Assembly: GCA_029252045.1 (NCBI GenBank)
Contig: JAQXCD010000064.1
Coordinates: 1-46,727 of the forward strand
Source of the DNA: Sulfitobacter sp.
GTDB lineage: Bacteria; Pseudomonadota; Alphaproteobacteria; Rhodobacterales; Rhodobacteraceae
Length of the DNA: 46,727 nucleotides
Reading direction: 5' to 3'
Shown: in pieces, positions 25,403 to 33,594 of the stretch
How positions within the stretch are numbered: position 1 is the first letter of the stretch
How the letters are laid out: every line of letters begins with the position of its first letter
Position numbers and translations under genes: made by a program
The notes under the pieces: generated by a model
What the model saw: the letters and a program-made list of their open reading frames with translations, nothing else
Databases searched by the model: none
What the model was told of the DNA's origin: nothing

Positions 25403-26790
25403 TTTGGTCCAATCATGTTTTCAGGCCGCACAACGCGGTCGAATGTCTCTGCGTCCACAAAACCCAGTGCAATCGCCTCTTCCTTGAGGGTTGTTCCGTT
25501 TTTATGGGAGGTTTTTGCAACTTTGGTTGCGTTGTCATAACCGATTTCGGGTGCCAGCGCTGTCACCAGCATCAGCGACTCGCGCATCAGTTTCTCGATC
25601 CGTACCGGATCAGCCTTAAGGTCGGCCACGAGATTGTCGGTGAAGGCCGAGGCTGCATCACCCAAAAGCTGCATGGATTGCAGGACGTTATAGGCCATCA
25701 TCGGCTTATACACGTTCAGCTCGAAGTGACCTTGGGAGCCGGCAAAGCCCACAGCCGCATCGTTGCCAAAGACATGGGCGCAGACTTGGGTCAGGGCTTC
25801 GCATTGGGTCGGGTTCACTTTGCCCGGCATGATGGATGATCCCGGCTCGTTTTCGGGCAGGATCAACTCGCCCAGACCGCAGCGGGGGCCCGAGCCCAGC
25901 AGGCGGATGTCATTGGCGATTTTGAACAGCGACGCCGCGACGGTTTTCAGATGGCCCGAGATTTCGACCATGGCGTCATGGGCGGCCAGCGCTTCGAACT
26001 TGTTGGGTGCCGTGATGAAGGGCAGGCCCGAGATGCGTGCCATGTTTGCGGCGACGGTTGTGTCCCAACCTTTGGCCGTGTTGAGACCAGTGCCAACAGC
26101 GGTACCACCCTGTGCCAGCTCGTAAATCCGGCCAAGGCCGTCTTCAACGCGGCGGATCGCCATGGCAACCTGATGAGTGTAGCCCGAGAATTCCTGTGAC
26201 AGTGTCAGAGGCGTTGCATCCTGGGTGTGGGTGCGGCCGATCTTGATGATGCCTTCAAACTCTTCCACCTTCTTTTGCAACGCCGCGTGCAGCTTGCGCA
26301 GGCCGGGCAGCAGCACGTCATGGGCTGTACGCGCGGTGGCGATGTGCATGGCGGTCGGGAAAGTGTCATTGGACGACTGGCCCATGTTGCAATGATCATT
26401 CGGGTGCACAGGGTCTTTCGAGCCGATCACGCCGCCCATGATTTCAATCGCACGGTTGGCGATGACTTCATTGGCGTTCATGTTGGACTGTGTGCCGGAA
26501 CCTGTCTGCCAGACCACCAGCGGGAAGTTGTCGTCAAACTTGCCTGATACCACTTCGGATGCTGCCTGAATAATTGCTTTGCCGCGGGCCTCGTCCAGCG
26601 CGCCGGACGCCATGTTGGCCTCGGCGCAGGCTTGCTTGATCACGCCCAATGCGCGCACGATGGCGATTGGCTGCTTTTCCCAGCCGATGGGGAAGTTGAT
26701 GATAGAGCGCTGCGTTTGTGCGCCCCAATACTTCTCGGAAGGGACTTCCAACGGGCCAAAGCTGTCGGTTTCTGTGCGGGTATCGGCCAT
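25399..26790 (-). CDS. fumC: Class II fumarate hydratase
   Basis: Interconverts fumarate and malate in the TCA cycle without an Fe-S cluster. The product is 463 residues with [11 protein letters not shown], the [14 protein letters not shown] substrate loop, [14 protein letters not shown], and the superfamily signature [13 protein letters not shown]. The frame extends seven codons further upstream, but the ATG at 26790 has AGGAG six bases before it and matches the family N-terminus ([11 protein letters not shown]). It leads the run fumC-DUF4169-RHH-75-residue protein. Confidence 0.96.
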   Translation of the reverse strand: MADTRTETDSFGPLEVPSEKYWGAQTQRSIINFPIGWEKQPIAIVRALGVIKQACAEANMASGALDEARGKAIIQAASEVVSGKFDDNFPLVVWQTGSGTQSNMNANEVIANRAIEIMGGVIGSKDPVHPNDHCNMGQSSNDTFPTAMHIATARTAHDVLLPGLRKLHAALQKKVEEFEGIIKIGRTHTQDATPLTLSQEFSGYTHQVAMAIRRVEDGLGRIYELAQGGTAVGTGLNTAKGWDTTVAANMARISGLPFITAPNKFEALAAHDAMVEISGHLKTVAASLFKIANDIRLLGSGPRCGLGELILPENEPGSSIMPGKVNPTQCEALTQVCAHVFGNDAAVGFAGSQGHFELNVYKPMMAYNVLQSMQLLGDAASAFTDNLVADLKADPVRIEKLMRESLMLVTALAPEIGYDNATKVAKTSHKNGTTLKEEAIALGFVDAETFDRVVRPENMIGPK

Positions 26791-26853
26791 GGGGCGCTCC
26801 TGAAATATCACTGTTCAGGGGCTGTTTAGCGTCTGACGTGCGCCCGCGCTACC

Positions 26854-27339
26854 TTATGTTTTGCGAAAACTGTCGAGTGAGACGATTTCAGCCGCCTTTG
26901 CGGGGGCTTCCTCGACTTCCAGCTCGTGCACTTCTGTTTGTGGCAAGCGGTCCGCCTTGGCTGTTTTGGCTTTTGCGCCGTCTTCGTCCTGCTGCTCGAA
27001 GCGCAGACCGAATTCTACCGAAGGGTCCACAAAGGTGCGGATCGCGTCGTAGGGAATATACAGCGGCTCTGGTGCGTCGCCAAAGTTCAGCGTGATCGAA
27101 AACCCGTCATTTGTCACTTCCAGCCCGTCGTACCAGTGCTGCATCACCACGGTCATCTCGTCTGGGTAGCGGTCTGACAGCCAGTCAGCCAGTTCTGCAT
27201 CAGGGTGGGAGGTATCAAAAGTGATGAAAAAGTGGTGCGCGCCCGGCAGGCCGTTGTCCGCGATGTCCTGTAGGACATTACGGATCAGGCTGCGCATGGC
27301 GTCATGCATGAGGTTGCCATAGTCGATGGTGCGGCTCAT
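26854..27339 (-). CDS. sspB: SspB-type ClpXP adaptor
   Basis: SspB tethers ssrA-tagged and other substrates to the ClpXP protease. The product is 161 residues: a substrate-binding domain with YGNLMHDAMRSLIRNVL, GAHHFFITFDT, YDGLEVTNDGFSITLNF and YIPYDAIRTFVDP, then an acidic flexible linker. The short C-terminal EIVSLDSFRKT is a candidate ClpX-binding tail. This is the alphaproteobacterial form. The ssrA gene that makes the tag lies only 2.5 kb away. The frame opens twelve codons earlier, but the ATG at 27339 is preceded by GAGGG and matches relatives. Confidence 0.92.
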   Translation of the reverse strand: MSRTIDYGNLMHDAMRSLIRNVLQDIADNGLPGAHHFFITFDTSHPDAELADWLSDRYPDEMTVVMQHWYDGLEVTNDGFSITLNFGDAPEPLYIPYDAIRTFVDPSVEFGLRFEQQDEDGAKAKTAKADRLPQTEVHELEVEEAPAKAAEIVSLDSFRKT

Positions 27340-27420
27340 GTCGGTCCCTCGGGTATTTTCATTAGGGATCATCATAAGTGATTCCGGGCGGGATGAAAGG
27401 GGCGACGCTCAGGTCAGGGG

Positions 27421-28665
27421 TTAGATTGCCCCGATGCCTGTAGCGCAGATGGCCAACACGACCATAGCGCGTACAAACCCCATGCGCAGGCCCAGCATCA
27501 GGACGGCGGCCAGTACGGTCAGACCCGCAGCTGTCGGGTTGAAACTGGACAGGTCGGGCAGGGGCAAGGCAAAGGGGGCGGCGGTGCCTACGCGTGCAAA
27601 AAGAACGTGCACCGCGAACCAGACAGTGAGATTGGCAATCACACCCACTACAGCGGCAGTGATAGCTGACAGGCCAGCCGCAAGGCGGGGCTGCGCGCTC
27701 AGCCGCTCCAGATAGGGACCGGCGAGGAAGATCCACAGAAAGCAGGGTGTGAAAGTGACCCAAAGCGCCAGCAGCCCTGCCGCGATGGCACCGCTGGCCC
27801 CGGATTGTGCAAACCCCGCCAGAAGGGCCACAAATTCAGTCACAAGGATCAGCGGGCCGGGGGTGGTTTCGGCCAGCCCCAGCGCGTCGATCATCTGCTC
27901 GGTGGTGATCCAGCCCAGATCGGTCACCACCGTCTGCGTCATGTAACCCAGCACAGCGTAGGCGCCACCAAAGGTGACGACAGCCAATTTGGAAAAGAAC
28001 AATCCCAGTTGCAGCAGGAAAGTCTGATCCAGCAGCCAGACACCAATTAGCGGCGCGGCCCATAACAGCCCCCAGAAGGCGATCACTTGCATAGGACGCG
28101 CAGCGGCAGAGGCAGGCGGCGCAGGCATGTCCGAGGCTTGCGCACGCCACATGCCCCATACGCCGGCAGCCAGAATGATCACGGGAAACGGCACGCCCAC
28201 AACAAACAATGCCACAAAAGAAAGGGACGCCAAAGCCCAGCCCTGTGTGCCGTTCAACGCCTTTCCGGCGACTTTTTTCAACGCCTGAAACACCACAACA
28301 ATCACAGCAGCCTTGATGCCGAGAAACGCGGCCTGAACCAGTGGAAGTTGCCCGTATTGCGCGTAAAGCAACGCAAGAACGGCAATCAGCAGCGCGCCCG
28401 GAATGACAAATAGTAAACCCGCCAGCAACCCACCCGCCGTACCGCGCATCCGCCATCCGGCATAGGTTGCCAGTTGCATCGCCTCCGGTCCGGGCAGCAG
28501 CATGCACAGGCTCAGGGCGCGCAGATAAGTTTGCTCGTCCAGCCAGCTGCGTTTTGCCACCAGCTCTTCGTGCATCAGGGCTATTTGTGCGGCGGGACCG
28601 CCAAAAGACAGCACCCCGATCCGGCCAAACACGCAGGCCATGTCCCGCCAGTCGGGCGCGCTCAT
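27421..28665 (-). CDS. chrA: Chromate efflux transporter
   Basis: An inner-membrane CHR-family protein that exports chromate. The product is 414 residues with two homologous CHR domains, each starting with a FGG motif: GRIGVLSFGGPAAQIALMHEE near residues 14-34 and SKLAVVTFGGAYAVLGYM near residue 235. The conserved LLPGPEA and TTPGPLIL proline/glycine motifs are present. About ten to twelve helices are expected. Its ATG overlaps the chrB stop (ATGA, 28662-28665), so the two are coupled. Confidence 0.93.
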   Translation of the reverse strand: MSAPDWRDMACVFGRIGVLSFGGPAAQIALMHEELVAKRSWLDEQTYLRALSLCMLLPGPEAMQLATYAGWRMRGTAGGLLAGLLFVIPGALLIAVLALLYAQYGQLPLVQAAFLGIKAAVIVVVFQALKKVAGKALNGTQGWALASLSFVALFVVGVPFPVIILAAGVWGMWRAQASDMPAPPASAAARPMQVIAFWGLLWAAPLIGVWLLDQTFLLQLGLFFSKLAVVTFGGAYAVLGYMTQTVVTDLGWITTEQMIDALGLAETTPGPLILVTEFVALLAGFAQSGASGAIAAGLLALWVTFTPCFLWIFLAGPYLERLSAQPRLAAGLSAITAAVVGVIANLTVWFAVHVLFARVGTAAPFALPLPDLSSFNPTAAGLTVLAAVLMLGLRMGFVRAMVVLAICATGIGAI

Positions 28666-29477
28666 GCTGTGCGCTCCGCAGGCCAGTCATGGCCTTCATC
28701 GGCCCCGTCCCGTGCCCAGCGATAAAGGGCATCATACATCGGCAATCCCGCTGCAAGCTGCGCCTCGTCCGAGCGGTACTGCCGCGACAGGCCAACCGAC
28801 AAGGCCAGCAGGCCTGCGGCTTGGGGTGCCAGATCATGGGTGTTGGTGTCTGCGGCGCGGATCACGGTAACAAGGCGGTCAAGGGCAGGGGTGATCAGGC
28901 CGAATTCGGATAGCATTGTGTCAAAGGTGCAGTTGTCCCCGCGGTGTGACCAGAACGCGCCCTCTACATCAAAGGGGGCGGCACCATAGCGTTCCGCCAC
29001 ACCTGCAACTTCGGCGGGTGAGACATAGAGGAACCGCGCATTTGTATCGACAAAGCGCCGGATCAACCACGGGCAGGCGATGCGGTCAATTTTGGGGCGG
29101 TGGCGGGTGACCCAGAGGGTCGCGCCCTCAACCTGCGGCGGGATCGTGGCAGCAGGCACACGCGGCGTGTCCGGATGATCACGCCAGCCAAAGTTACCGC
29201 CCTGAAGGTATTCGGCCACCAGACCGTAACTGCGCAGCAGGGCGGCCATGCCCTGGCTCAGCTTGATGCCCTTTTGACAGACAATCACACTGGCCCGTCC
29301 GGCAAGGCGCTGCTTCAGACAGGCAATATCGGTGTGCGGATGGCGAAACGCACCGGGGATGAGGAAGGGATCATCGGCAAAATGGGGATCAATCGAAATG
29401 TCCACAATCACAGGTGCATCGGGCAGGCCGATCAAGCGCAAGAGTTGGGGAACGGTTATTTCATTCGGGGCAGCCAT
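28662..29477 (-). CDS. chrB: ChrB-type chromate resistance protein fused to a rhodanese domain
   Basis: The product is 271 residues. The N-terminal part (about 1-115) is a rhodanese-like sulfurtransferase domain with the candidate Cys 67 in VIVCQKGIK. The C-terminal part carries the ChrB signature RPKIDRIACPWLIRRFVD and WSHRGDNCTFDTM. ChrB proteins regulate or assist chrA, probably by sensing chromate or sulfur stress. The frame extends twelve codons upstream, but MAAPNEIT at 29477 follows AAGGAC. Upstream lies an inverted repeat (29506-29540). Confidence 0.88.
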   Translation of the reverse strand: MAAPNEITVPQLLRLIGLPDAPVIVDISIDPHFADDPFLIPGAFRHPHTDIACLKQRLAGRASVIVCQKGIKLSQGMAALLRSYGLVAEYLQGGNFGWRDHPDTPRVPAATIPPQVEGATLWVTRHRPKIDRIACPWLIRRFVDTNARFLYVSPAEVAGVAERYGAAPFDVEGAFWSHRGDNCTFDTMLSEFGLITPALDRLVTVIRAADTNTHDLAPQAAGLLALSVGLSRQYRSDEAQLAAGLPMYDALYRWARDGADEGHDWPAERTA

Positions 29478-29505
29478 GGCATGCGTCCTTTCACGTTGGA
29501 TACAT

Positions 29506-29540
29506 GCGAACAACTGGCTGGCGCCTCACGGGGTGTTCGC
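29506..29540. promoter_or_regulatory. Inverted repeat upstream of chrB, candidate operator
   Basis: GCGAACA (29506-29512) and TGTTCGC (29534-29540) are exact 7-bp reverse complements about 30-65 bp before the chrB start. The wide spacing (21 bp) weakens the case. Only the symmetry and position support it. Confidence 0.3.
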
Positions 29541-29599
29541 GAATAGTCCCCATGTGCACAAACTGGCAGATGTGTCTCGCAGGGTCAATGTGGTGGGGG

Positions 29600-29914
29600 T
29601 GTAAGTGCCGGATTCTGTTGCCAGGCTCCGGCGGGCCCCGCCTTACGTCGCTAAACGCAAGGACTTAGGTTTCAATAGTTCCGGTCGCTTACGCGGCCAT
29701 CGCCATTGGAGCACGATTGTCATTTGCAATTGTACATTTTACGCCGATAACGGTGGCAGTCAGCCGAGATAAAGCAAAACCCCTTTAGACGTTCGTCGAT
29801 CCTATTTCGACCCCATGATCCCCAAATGAAGGATGTTTGGTGGAGTCGTCGGGTACCGCCCCCGAGTCCGAACCGCTTATTACGAGCGCGTTTATACCCA
29901 TAGTCCCGAAGGAC
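29600..29914 (-). ncRNA. ssrA: Transfer-messenger RNA, circularly permuted two-piece form
   Basis: Read on the minus strand. The acceptor piece comes first and ends CGACTCC-A-CCA (29838). After a short intervening segment, the coding piece starts with GGGGTCG (29814), which pairs over seven positions (one G-U) with the acceptor strand and continues into GGATCGACG, the tmRNA counterpart of a D-arm. The tag frame (29727-29689) reads ANDNRAPMAMAA then TAA, a typical alphaproteobacterial SsrA tag. A closing hairpin GCCGGA...TCCGGC lies at 29607-29632. The outer ends are estimates: the 5' end from the promoter, the 3' end from the last hairpin. tmRNA rescues stalled ribosomes. Confidence 0.93.
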
Positions 29915-29920
29915 ACCTTA

Positions 29921-29949
29921 TATATAGGGCGGGTGGCCCGCAGTTGCAA
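29921..29949 (-). promoter_or_regulatory. Predicted promoter of ssrA
   Basis: On the minus strand TTGCAA (29949-29944) and TATATA (29926-29921) are separated by exactly 17 bp, fitting a housekeeping sigma promoter. The predicted start, about seven bases on, falls near 29914 at the beginning of the acceptor piece. Confidence 0.65.
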
Positions 29950-30224
29950 AGGGGGATGCTGTGAATTGCTGAATTTTCTGCGCCCTCCGTCTCGCCCTTG
30001 ATGGGAGATCAGCCGCTGGAGCGGGCTAATCTGGCTGGCAAGGCGCGCGCAAAACCTGAGGTCGCGCGCATTCTGTGCAACCTTAATTCGGTGTGAAACA
30101 TACACAGGGGGTATGGAAAACCGTAGTTTTTGCCACATTTAGGTAATTAGGTTTGACACCAGCTAGATATAGGGCCCATTTTTTGGTTATTAAACTACGA
30201 AAATTAGATCGAGGAATTTACCAC
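29950..30224. other. Intergenic region between ssrA and the L,D-transpeptidase gene
   Basis: Apart from the divergent upstream sequences of the two genes I see only a CGCGCG-rich pair (GGCGCGCGC and GTCGCGCGC near 30040-30070) and an AT-rich stretch before the transpeptidase. A TTGACA lies at 30152-30157, but no good -10 box follows at the right distance. No gene is present. Confidence 0.4.
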
Positions 30225-30653
30225 ATGAAGATTTTTACCTCTGCGTTACTGTCTGCGTCCTTGTTGTTCTGTGTGCCTGTTGCAGTTGAGGCGGGCCAGT
30301 TGATTGCGAAGGTTGATGTCTCGGAACAAACGATGCGGGTTTATCGGAACGGCAAGCAAATCCATAAATGGCGGGTGTCTACCGCGCGCAAAGGCAAATA
30401 CACGCCGCGTGGCCAGTGGCGCGGCAAGATGTTGTCCAAGAACCATAAATCCAGCCTCTATAATAATGCACCGATGCCCTATTCGATCTTTTACAGTGGT
30501 AACTTTGCGATCCATGGGACCAACCAGACCAGCCGTCTGGGCCGTCCGGCCTCTGCAGGGTGCATCCGTCTGGACACCGGCAATGCGCGCAAGCTTTACG
30601 CGATGACCGAAGCCGTTGGTCTGCGAAACCTCAAGGTTGTTGTGCAGGACTGA
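30225..30653 (+). CDS. Periplasmic L,D-transpeptidase (YkuD domain)
   Basis: Forms 3-3 cross-links in peptidoglycan or attaches proteins to it. The product is 142 residues. A Sec signal (MKIFTSALLSASLLFCVPVAVEA) is followed directly by a minimal YkuD domain. The active site is NFAIHGTNQ with H97 and SAGCIRL with nucleophile C113. No LysM or other wall-binding domain is present. The frame is open from 30153, but the ATG at 30225 after GAGGA gives the correct signal peptide. Confidence 0.92.
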   Translation: MKIFTSALLSASLLFCVPVAVEAGQLIAKVDVSEQTMRVYRNGKQIHKWRVSTARKGKYTPRGQWRGKMLSKNHKSSLYNNAPMPYSIFYSGNFAIHGTNQTSRLGRPASAGCIRLDTGNARKLYAMTEAVGLRNLKVVVQD

Positions 30654-30661
30654 GCGCGTTG

Positions 30662-31066
30662 GTGTTTTCGATATTTTGCGCTGCGACCGGTGATATATGG
30701 ACGCGGCGTAGGTCCGCGCTGACATTCCTATTTGTGCCTTTGCTGACGAATGTGCTGGCAGAATTCAACCTGACGTAAGCCTTGATCCGATCTGACTATG
30801 AGGGCGGTGTGGGCGCAAGCGGTTTGGGGTTCTGGGTCAATATGGTGGCTGTTGTTGCGGGGTTATTATAGTCGCTTGCCTTTGCGCTGCCGATCCTGCT
30901 CTACGACGGCACTTATGACGCGGAGACGGGCGAGATGATTATCTGGGCAGAGCATCTTTTGTCGTTCATCAACATTGTCATCTATACGGTATCGACCCTG
31001 TTCGGCACGGCGATCCTGACGGTCATTTACAAAGGCATTGATCCGTCCGCGTTGCCTCAGGACTGA
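30662..31066 (+). pseudogene. Decayed membrane-protein gene with two internal stops
   Basis: One reading frame from about 30662 to TGA at 31064-31066 is protein-like throughout but interrupted by TAA (30776-30778) and TAG (30869-30871). The pieces read RRRSALTFLFVPLLTNVLAEF, then SDYEGGVGASGLGFWVNMVAVVAGLL, then SLAFALPILLYDGTYDAETG and LTVIYKGIDPSALPQD. Together they suggest a membrane protein of roughly 125 residues with three helices. The end overlaps the convergent GntR gene by 10 bp. I do not recognise the family. The true start is unclear. Confidence 0.6.
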
Positions 31067-31788
31067 GCGGCCCTCGCGGCAAACACTCGGGCAGCCAGTG
31101 TTTGGGTTTCAACCTCCAGCGCAGTAAGGCCTGCGGCCACAGCACCCCCATCTTGGGCCTCAACCGCATCCGCAATGGCGACATGCAGGGCCACAATCCG
31201 TGCGCGGTCGCGGGCCGAGAAGGTGATCATGTTCATCAGCGGCTGCATCGCCTCCACTGCACCGGCCAGTTGATAGGACAGCACCGGATTGCCGGCCCCG
31301 TCCACCAGCGCGCGGTGGAAGGTCACATCGGAGGCGCAGAAGGCTTCATCTGTGAGGCCGAGCTGGGACTGACGGTGAACTTCCGCACGCATATCCGCCA
31401 GATGGTCCGCGCTGCGGCGATGCGCACAGAGGGCGGCGCAGGACCGCTCCAGCGCGAAACGGGCTTCACATGCGGTCTCAAAGCTCACATCATTCATCGA
31501 GAGCAGAAGGGTCGAAGTGGTGATCTGCTGGGCATAGGCCTCGGGGAAGCTGATGCGGTTTACAAATGCGCCGCCCGTCGCCCCGCGCTGGGTGCGGATC
31601 AGCGATTGCGCCGCCAGCCGTTTAAGCGCCTCGCGCACGGTCGGGCGGGAAACGTTGAAGTGATCGGCCAGCTCTGCCTCCGAGGGCAGGCGTGCATCGA
31701 CAATCAGGCGGCCCGCGATGATTTCGTCGCGGATGGCGGTGGCAATTTGCGCCGAGAGATCGGCACTGCTGTCGGGATCAATTTTCAT
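31057..31788 (-). CDS. GntR family transcriptional regulator (FadR/FCD subfamily)
   Basis: The product is 243 residues. A winged helix-turn-helix (about 10-75) contains RLPSEAELADHFNVSRPTVREALKRLAAQ, followed by an FCD effector domain (about 90-225) whose Asp/His residues usually hold a metal that contacts a carboxylate ligand. It is divergent from dinB-dmdA with 90 bp between starts. Two matching operator-like sites occur in that gap, one touching its own ATG. It is likely a local repressor of the DMSP genes and of itself (inference). Confidence 0.9.
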   Translation of the reverse strand: MKIDPDSSADLSAQIATAIRDEIIAGRLIVDARLPSEAELADHFNVSRPTVREALKRLAAQSLIRTQRGATGGAFVNRISFPEAYAQQITTSTLLLSMNDVSFETACEARFALERSCAALCAHRRSADHLADMRAEVHRQSQLGLTDEAFCASDVTFHRALVDGAGNPVLSYQLAGAVEAMQPLMNMITFSARDRARIVALHVAIADAVEAQDGGAVAAGLTALEVETQTLAARVFAARAAQS

Positions 31789-31832
31789 ATGTCTTACATT
31801 TATTGTTTGGCAAAACTGTAATTGTCTGACAT
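31789..31832. promoter_or_regulatory. Paired GntR/FCD operator-like sites
   Basis: ATGTCTTACAT (31789-31799) and TTGTCTGACAT (31822-31832) share TGTCTnACAT and resemble FadR-subfamily operators of the form TnGTnnnACnA. Their centres are 33 bp apart, about three helical turns, so two dimers would sit on the same DNA face. The second overlaps the downstream part of a weak promoter for dinB (TTGGCA at 31807-31812, 17 bp, CATTAA at 31830-31835). The first abuts the regulator's ATG. Confidence 0.6.
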
Positions 31833-31868
31833 TAAAAAAGCAACGACCAAGCGGGGAGGCGAGGTGGA

Positions 31869-32378
31869 ATGATCCAGACTGATTATGTGCTGTTAATGGC
31901 CCGCTATAATGCGTGGCAGAACAACCAGTTGCGCGATGCTCTGACGGGTGTGGACGATGCTGTTCTGACCACGGATAGAGGTGCCTTTTTCGGGACGATT
32001 CTGCGCACGCTCAGCCACCTGCTGTGGGGCGATGCAATCTGGATGAGCAGGCTCACTGATGCCGTCTGCTCCCCCGATGTACCGGGGGCGCAGAGCGTTA
32101 GTTATACATCGTCAGGCCCCGACTGGGCGCTGCGACGCCAGCTGATGGATCAGCAGATCATCGACTGGGCGCACAGCGTGACCCAAGCCAATCTTGGCGG
32201 CGAAGAGAGCTGGTATTCCGGCGCCACCCAACGCGATATGGTCCAGCCGCGCTGGCTCTGTGTCACCCATATGTTCAACCACCAGACCCACCACCGCGGG
32301 CAGGTGAGCCAGATGCTGCATGCTGCCGGTCTCACCCCGCCCGTTTCCGATATCATCTTCATGCCAAAGGATTTTTGA
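31869..32378 (+). CDS. DinB-family putative metalloenzyme
   Basis: The product is 169 residues, a four-helix-bundle DinB/YfiT fold. Three candidate metal-binding histidines are H50 in LSHLLWGD, and H138 and H142 in HMFNHQTHHRGQ. Family members include thiol-dependent S-transferases and proteins of unknown role; no substrate can be assigned. It starts 36 bp after the second operator and ends one base before the dmdA start, so it is cotranscribed with and probably coupled to the demethylase. This suggests a role near DMSP or thiol metabolism (inference). Confidence 0.85.
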   Translation: MIQTDYVLLMARYNAWQNNQLRDALTGVDDAVLTTDRGAFFGTILRTLSHLLWGDAIWMSRLTDAVCSPDVPGAQSVSYTSSGPDWALRRQLMDQQIIDWAHSVTQANLGGEESWYSGATQRDMVQPRWLCVTHMFNHQTHHRGQVSQMLHAAGLTPPVSDIIFMPKDF

Positions 32379-32379
32379 A

Positions 32380-33483
32380 TTGGCTCTCATCTCTCAAACG
32401 CGGCGCCTGCGCCGCACCCCGTTTTCCGAAGGCGTCGAGGCAGCAGGTGTTTCTGCCTATACAGTTTATAACCGGATGCTTCTGCCCACCGTGTTTCGCA
32501 GCGTCGAGGAGGATTATCACCACCTCAAAAATGCGGTGCAAATCTGGGATGTTGCCTGCGAGCGGCAGGTCGAATTGCGCGGTCCCGATGCGGCCAAGCT
32601 GATGCAGATGCTGACCCCGCGCGATCTGCGCGGTATGCTGCCGGGCCGCTGCTTCTATGTGCCGATTGTCGACGAGACGGGCGGCATGCTGAATGATCCG
32701 GTCTGTCTAAAGCTGGCTGAGGACCGTTGGTGGATCTCAATTGCAGACAGTGATCTGTTGCTCTGGGTCAAGGGCATCGCCAACGGCTACCGTCTGGATG
32801 TGTTGGTGGACGAGCCTGACATTAGCCCGCTGGGCGTACAGGGCCCCAAATCGGACGAGCTGATGGCGCGGGTCTTTGGGGATGCGGTGCGCGATGTGCG
32901 TTTCTTCCGCTTCGGGATGTTCGATTTTATGGGCCGCTCGATTGCAGTTGCACGCTCGGGGTATTCCAAGCAGGGCGGCTACGAGATTTATGTCGACGGC
33001 ACGGATATGGGCATGCCTTTGTGGAATGCCTTGATGGAAGCGGGCAAGGATCTGGATGTGCGCGCGGGTTGCCCCAACGGGATTGAGCGGGTTGAGGGCG
33101 GGTTGCTGAGCTATGGCAACGACATGACTGATGACAATACGCCACATGAATGCGGTTTGGGCAAGTTCTGTGACACGCAGACGGCGATTGGGTGTATTGG
33201 CCGTGACGCGCTGCTGCGCGTGGCCAAAGAAGGCCCTGTCCAGCAAATTCGCGCGATTGCGATTGATGGACCAAAGGTGCCGGGGTGCAACCGCGTATGG
33301 CCGCTGATGTCAGGAAGCAAGCAGGTGGGGCAAGTGACCTCGGCTGCCTGGTCGCCCGACTTTAACATCAATGTCGCGATTGGTATGGTGCGGATGACCC
33401 ATTGGGATGATGGAACTACGCTGCGGGTGGAAACGCCTGACGGTGCGCGCGATGCGATGGTGCGTGAGGCCTTCTGGGCCTGA
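32380..33483 (+). CDS. dmdA: Dimethylsulfoniopropionate (DMSP) demethylase
   Basis: Transfers a methyl group from DMSP to tetrahydrofolate, giving methylmercaptopropionate, the first step of the demethylation route. The product is 367 residues, the usual length. VSAYTVYNRMLLPTVF, EEDYHHLKNAVQIWDVACERQVE, WWISIADSD and ARSGYSKQGGYE match the SAR11/Roseobacter DmdA pattern closely and separate it from ordinary glycine-cleavage T proteins. The start is taken as TTG at 32380 with AAAGG nine bases before; no suitable ATG is in frame. dmdB, dmdC and dmdD are not in the window. Confidence 0.93.
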   Translation: MALISQTRRLRRTPFSEGVEAAGVSAYTVYNRMLLPTVFRSVEEDYHHLKNAVQIWDVACERQVELRGPDAAKLMQMLTPRDLRGMLPGRCFYVPIVDETGGMLNDPVCLKLAEDRWWISIADSDLLLWVKGIANGYRLDVLVDEPDISPLGVQGPKSDELMARVFGDAVRDVRFFRFGMFDFMGRSIAVARSGYSKQGGYEIYVDGTDMGMPLWNALMEAGKDLDVRAGCPNGIERVEGGLLSYGNDMTDDNTPHECGLGKFCDTQTAIGCIGRDALLRVAKEGPVQQIRAIAIDGPKVPGCNRVWPLMSGSKQVGQVTSAAWSPDFNINVAIGMVRMTHWDDGTTLRVETPDGARDAMVREAFWA

Positions 33484-33504
33484 GCGTGATGTGAAGACGG
33501 GACC

Positions 33505-33594
33505 GAGGGGCCAGCCCCTCGGACACCCCGGAGGATTTATGGCCAAATAAGATAGGCCGAAGAAAGGGGGTAAGCCCCCCGTAAGGAGAAAACG
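33505..33594. repeat. Intergenic repeat module, copy 2
   Basis: A GC hairpin (GAGGGGccaGCCCCTC, 33505-33520) is followed by CCCCGGAGGATTTA, TGGCCAAATAAGATAG (33526-33555), nearly identical to the tail at 8267-8296. A second small hairpin (GGGGGTaaGCCCCC) and GTAAGGAGAA, the acuI ribosome binding site, follow. It fills the dmdA-acuI gap and could affect how much dmdA message continues into acuI. Confidence 0.6.
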
